A DNA stretch of 64,000 bases from Megascapheus bottae (taxonomy: Eukaryota > Chordata > Mammalia > Rodentia > Geomyidae), in contig JANJXV010000024.1 of assembly GCA_024803745.1 (NCBI GenBank), positions 9,377,427 through 9,441,426 of the forward strand, read 5' to 3'. The notes under the pieces are model-generated. The model did no database searches. It was not told where the DNA came from and worked only from the letters and a program-made list of their open reading frames with translations. A program made the translations under genes and the position numbers. Below, piece after piece: positions 59,391 through 64,000 of the stretch. How positions within the stretch are numbered: the stretch's first letter is position 1; each line of letters begins with the position of its first letter.

Positions 59391-60760
59391 TCAAATTACA
59401 GCAGGATGATGTTGTATTTAACCACATAAGGTGAATTTAATTCGTGTGTTTGAGAGGAAAGTTTCTAACCTATTCCCTGATGGCAGAGGTTTTATCTTCG
59501 TCATAAAATTAATTCTTACTTTGAGGCACACACCGTATTTCCTTAACACAGTCCACGGTTCTATGGAAGCAAAAAAATTCTAGCTATACTATCAAGGATC
59601 TATTAAAATAAAGCCAATCTGTTACAAAAGTGAAAAACAGCACTGGGAGTTATATTATAAAAAATATTGCTTGGATAATAGCGATTTCAGAAAACTCTAT
59701 GCAGGAGTTGGGAAGAAAGAAGCAGGAAATAGGGTTGAGCTAATGCTTGAGTACAATATGGACCTTACATTGTAAAACCCTCAGAGAAAAGAAAAATGAG
59801 AAATAAATCCTCTCCTTAGAAGATGAGCTCAAAGCAATTTTATGTCTAGAAGCTGATGCCTTGGCTGGGAATGTATAATATTAGAAAACCTTAATATAAT
59901 GGCAGGTGACTTCTAGAGACATGAGAAATAGGTTTGTATGAAATGTGCCAGGACTTCCTGGCAATGCCACACCAGTCCCATTGGCCTCTGTAGCATTTTG
60001 GGGGCAGATTCTACATCTTACATGCAGCACTAGCTTTCTACTGATAATTTCTGCTACAGACTTGTCTGCTTAAGACTTCAGTGCCAGATTTACTCAGCCC
60101 ATAAATGAGAGTTGGCCAAGAACACTGATATTCCTCCGAAAGTCTCTTTTTCTCATAAAAATAGAAGTGTCAAATTAGAATAATTCCATCTCTATCAAAT
60201 GCTTATAAAAAGGCAGAGAAATGGAAGGAAAATATAATTTGACAAGAAGGTGTGTAAAAATAAATGAGAATACCAAGCCATTGAACTTTCCAAGGCAAAA
60301 TGACTTCATAACAACAGTCATTTTGGTAACAGAGTTCTTGCAGACAATTAGGACAAATCCAGTTTCCTCCAGTTGATAGGTTAAAGTTTCTGCTGCTGTT
60401 CGAGTTGAGTAAGATGTCCACATGAAGAAGAAATCAGCCTTTGAAGAGGCTATGTGCTTTCATAATACAGGAAAACTGGGAAAGCCCATCCACATCAGTA
60501 ATCTCCAACACTGGTAATAATCACAAGTAAGGGAAATTGTGTTATAAAATGTAAATTCCCCATATACTAATCTACTAGGGCTATTTTCACTAATTCATTT
60601 GGCATTTATCTTGTATTTTATATAAATACCACAATGTAAAGTTTTATTTTTTATATTACAATGACATGTACAAATCTTGCTTTTTCCACTAGTTAATTTT
60701 TAACATTTCATTTGGACCCTTTCTTATTTTTGAAAGGAGGCACTTTTAGCTATATGTATT
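59391..60760. other. Intergenic DNA, nothing assigned
   Basis: Two overlapping minus-strand ORFs at 60175-60423 are frame-shadows of each other, with no family resemblance. No exon or RNA gene is seen. Confidence 0.5.
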
Positions 60761-60763
60761 TAT

Positions 60764-60963
60764 GGATTTTTTTTTTGCTATCCTGGGGCTTAAATTTAGG
60801 TCTGGGCATTGTCCTTGGGCTTTTCTCTCAAGGCTATCACTCTGTCACTTAGGCCACAGCACCACTTCTGACTTTTTCTCTGTAATGTGGTACCGAGAAA
60901 CCGAACTGAAGGCTTTATGCATGCTAGGCAATCATTCTACCAGTAGGCCATGCTCCTGGCTCC
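60764..60963 (-). mobile_element. Dimeric ID-like SINE, minus strand
   Basis: On the minus strand: gagccaggagcatggcctac, tggtagaatgattgcctagc, a degraded B-box (ttcagttcggtttc), a linker, then a second unit with gctgtggcctaagtgacaga. It ends in a T-run on the plus strand. It is more diverged than the 57-kb copy and no target duplication is obvious. Confidence 0.85.
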
Positions 60964-63786
60964 GAATGTTTAAAGCTTTTTATATACAATTATCTGTACT
61001 TTATATATTGTTATCTATAAATTAACACAGGCTACATATAGTTCTTTTTTTAACTTCACCTACAATACCAGAGTTAACCACACAGTTCTATGTACTACTT
61101 GTTGTCATGTATCTCAAATATATACACATTAAAAATACAAACATATCTACTGAAAGGCATCCATTTTCAAACAAATTAATATTCTTTGATTTTTTTGCTA
61201 TCAAACCCTTGCAGATTTGAAATCCTATCTTGGAGGTTTTCTAAGAAAATCCTTTAGTATTTCTTGCAGTGCATGTCTGCTAAGGGAAAATCATCACTCT
61301 TCATTCATTTGAAAATTCAGCTTCTGGTTTTCTCTTCAGAAAGATATTCTTTCTGAAGATAGGATTCAGTGTTAAATTGTCTTTCATGACTTTAAAGATC
61401 TCATTTCACTGTCCTGAACGACGTTTGGTAAGAAGTGAACAATCTTTGAATCACTATTTCACTGTGCACAATAACCTATTACCTCCTCCCAGGACACCCA
61501 GGACTCCTCTGCTTTCAAGATTTTTTTTATTTTGGGTTATCAGCAGCTTTACTATAATGCATAACTAATGGGGTTCTATGTATTTAATTCAACTAAGATT
61601 CTCTGAGATTGCTAAAACTGAGGTTCATGTTCTTCAGTAAGTTTAAGAATCACAGCCATTATATTTTCATACCTATATATTCTTTTTCTCAGCTAAGATT
61701 ACACAGACACCTTGAGACTAATCTGCATAACTTTAAATGTCGTTTCCTTTTCTTTAATGTATTTTCTTTGTTCTTCAAATTGACTGATATCATTTGATCT
61801 ATTTTTTAATGGTTTCTCTGTCTTATCCAAAGTACCGTTAAGAAGGTCATCTGACATTTTTCAGATATTTTAATTTCCAGCCCATGAATTTGCACAGCGC
61901 TCTTTCATTAGTCTACCTTTCTGTGCTGAGATCTCTAGATGTTTATTCAATAGGATCATCTTTTTCTTTCAGTTCCTGAACAGTCATAATAGTAATTTTA
62001 AGGACTAAACCTTATGATTCCAGGATTGAATCAATCACTGTTGGCACATTTCTGTTGAATTACTTCCCCTCCTTGATCCAGCATAATAGTTTTCTGTATA
62101 TTTAGTAGCAGTCATATTCTAGGCATGGTAGATTTTACTTTGGAATTATGTATGATTTAATTCTTGTTTTCTGAGTAGTTTTGCTTTTTCACCTAGCAGG
62201 TTCTTCAATTACTGTGAAATCTTTATTTTATTTTATATATTATTAAAGCAGGAACATTTCTGTATTGTTCATATTGTAACATCTCCCTTATGGCAAACTC
62301 TGTGATTCCACTGAGTATCTTGGATTCTCTCTTAAATTTATACTCATCAAGGATTTAGGGAATGTTTACATTGTGGTTCTCTATCCTCTGATATTCCTTG
62401 CTTACTCAGGGAAATTCTCAGCCACCTAAACAGACTCTAATTCTGTCTCATGAAACTGAGACAAAAATTATTACAATCTTTCTCCCTTTGTTCTATACAG
62501 ACTAAGAGACATAGTGAGGAGAAAATCAGCTCTTCTATGTCAAGGGTCAAGTTCTGGTTCTGGTGCATCCACTGTTTCCTTTCTGAATTTGTAATTGCTC
62601 TTTGGGAGCATGGAAAGATGTGAACAAAAGAAACTCACCCCACCATTATCAGCATATTCTGGGTATTCTTTCAGACTCTGAGAACACAACAGTGAACATA
62701 ATATAAATTCCTCACCTGCATTGAACTGAAACTTTAGTGATATAGAAAATCAGACCTTCTAGCATAAGTTCTATGAGAAAGATAGAACAAAATTGGAGTC
62801 AACAAGATAGTGTTGAGAGGGGACCAGTAGAAAAGTATGTGCACACATGTCTATATCAACAGAGATCTTAGTGTTAGGGAAACTGCCTTGGAGATATTTT
62901 AATAGTTTCATATATAAAAAGAGTAAATCAAAAGCCTTAAGAGAAGCATTTGGTATCACATTCTTGACATGGACAGATCTGAGCAACGGATGAGAAGTAA
63001 GAGAAGCCACTGCAGCCAGGCCACATGAAACTGTGGGCAGAATAATGGGCATTCTGAAGAGCAAACTTATATAAATTGGCTCACCTGGCTTGAGTCTGCA
63101 GACTAGAAAGGAGCAAAATATGAGGATTCTAATATTCAGGCTTGGGAATATGTTTCTGCATGATACAGCTTCTTTGGGCTGTCATGAAAATCCACGGAGA
63201 AATATCAGGCCTTAGCACAGAATCATTGAACTGGTATTTTCTTGGAAACAGACTTTTTTCCACCTAAGGAAACCTGGCCTTTTAGCAATGTTGATATCCA
63301 TCAGAATGCCTCTAACTGGAAGTGAGATCATTTTGTTTTATTAATGCTATTTTCACCCTTAATGACAGTGCCATTCCACTTTCATATATGAATGGAGTTG
63401 ACTAGAGAGTGTGCATGGGCAGATGTTGGAAGTCAGAGTTGAGGACTGAGGATTTCAGGAAGAGATGTTGAATTGAATCATGTTTGATTTCTCCTTGGAT
63501 CAAAACAGCCACAGAAGTTGTGAGTACTGGGATGCAGGGGAATGCTGTTGACTCAGCTTGTGTGCTTCTTTTCCATCCCACTCACAGAACAGAGCTCTTT
63601 CCTGTACCAGCCATACTACCCATCTCTACGCATAGGTCAGTAACAATTGTTCATATATAACAACTACATTTAAAAATGAAAGTTAGCAATCAATGACTTT
63701 AACTCTAGTAAAGCCAATTATAAAATTACTGGTTACTCTATAATTGCATTTGCAAACAGGCAACTTAGAGATTTCAAGGTGACCTC
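60964..63786. other. Intergenic DNA, nothing assigned
   Basis: AT- and T-rich sequence with several weak ORFs (61377-61568, 61609-61797, and 62771-63064 minus) that match no family I know. The T-rich part at 61150-62420 may be old L1 antisense sequence, but I cannot support it with a specific motif. Confidence 0.45.
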
Positions 63787-64000
63787 ATTTTTTTTTTTTT
63801 TGTGGGTCATGGAGCTTGAACTGGGCCTGGGCACTGTCCCTGAGCTCTTTAGCTCAAGGCCACCACTCTACCTTTGAGCTAAGCCCCACTTCCTGCTTTC
63901 TAGAGGTTAATTGGTGATAAGAGTTTCAGATCCTTTTGTGCCTGGGCTGGCTTTGAACCTTGATCCTCAGATTTCAGCCTCCTAAGTAGCTAGGATTACA
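63787..64000 (-). mobile_element. B1/ID-like dimeric SINE, minus strand, cut by window end
   Basis: A 14-base T-run, then on the minus strand the ID-like unit (ggcttagctcaaaggtagag) and the B1-like unit (agctacttaggaggctgaaa, tgtaatcctagctac). The sequence ends inside the B1-like half. Confidence 0.9.

Overview
This is nuclear DNA from a placental mammal, most likely a rodent. The window is AT-rich and intron/intergenic in character. It is full of LINE-1 3' ends, two kinds of dimeric tRNA/7SL-derived SINEs, MaLR-type LTRs and simple repeats, with one sharp GC-rich CpG island. The commonest SINEs carry ID-like (tRNA-Ala-derived) units, either joined to a B1-like 7SL unit or duplicated head to tail. 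ID-ID dimers of this kind suggest a geomyoid rodent (kangaroo rat, pocket mouse or gopher), but that placement is inference from memory of SINE families and was not tested by search.

There is one real gene, on the minus strand: GPR37 (parkin-associated endothelin-receptor-like receptor, an orphan class A GPCR). Its two coding exons are both complete. Exon 1 (36300 down to 35329, 324 codons) encodes the signal peptide, the long N-terminal ectodomain, TM1, TM2 and the start of TM3. Exon 2 (19285 down to 18467, 272 codons plus stop) encodes the rest of TM3 to the C-terminal PDZ-type tail. The 16,043-bp intron is GT-AG and phase 0. The joined product is 596 residues with no frameshift or internal stop.

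Region by region: 1-18466 is downstream intergenic sequence (a broken L1, an MT-like MaLR, SINEs, L1 tails), with the GPR37 3' UTR in its last few hundred bases. 19286-35328 is the intron, with SINEs, microsatellites, a long pyrimidine tract upstream of exon 2 in the sense direction, and a perfect 30-bp tandem duplication. 35329-37700 is the CpG island with exon 1 and the promoter region, including an uninterrupted (CCT)37 tract and, just upstream of the start codon, a possible overlapping upstream ORF. 37807-38073 is a TG-type minisatellite with a 120-bp higher-order period. 38100-64000 is upstream intergenic DNA with an MLT1-like LTR, a tandem SINE pair, a SINE/L1 pair sharing a target site, a clean antisense-oriented solo ERV LTR with 4-bp target duplication, a 1.8-kb L1 3' half with an inverted L1 tail at its 5' side, and an L1 inserted into an older L1 with a 17-bp target duplication.

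I found no CRISPR array, operon, phage or functional RNA gene. Nearly all other open reading frames are chance ORFs, antisense shadows of exon 1 and the CpG island, or L1 fragments. I do not see an undescribed biological system. The best leads are regulatory or structural: the (AGG)37 promoter tract, the overlapping uORF, the intron-retention reading frame at the exon 1 donor, and the dated sequence of nested insertions.
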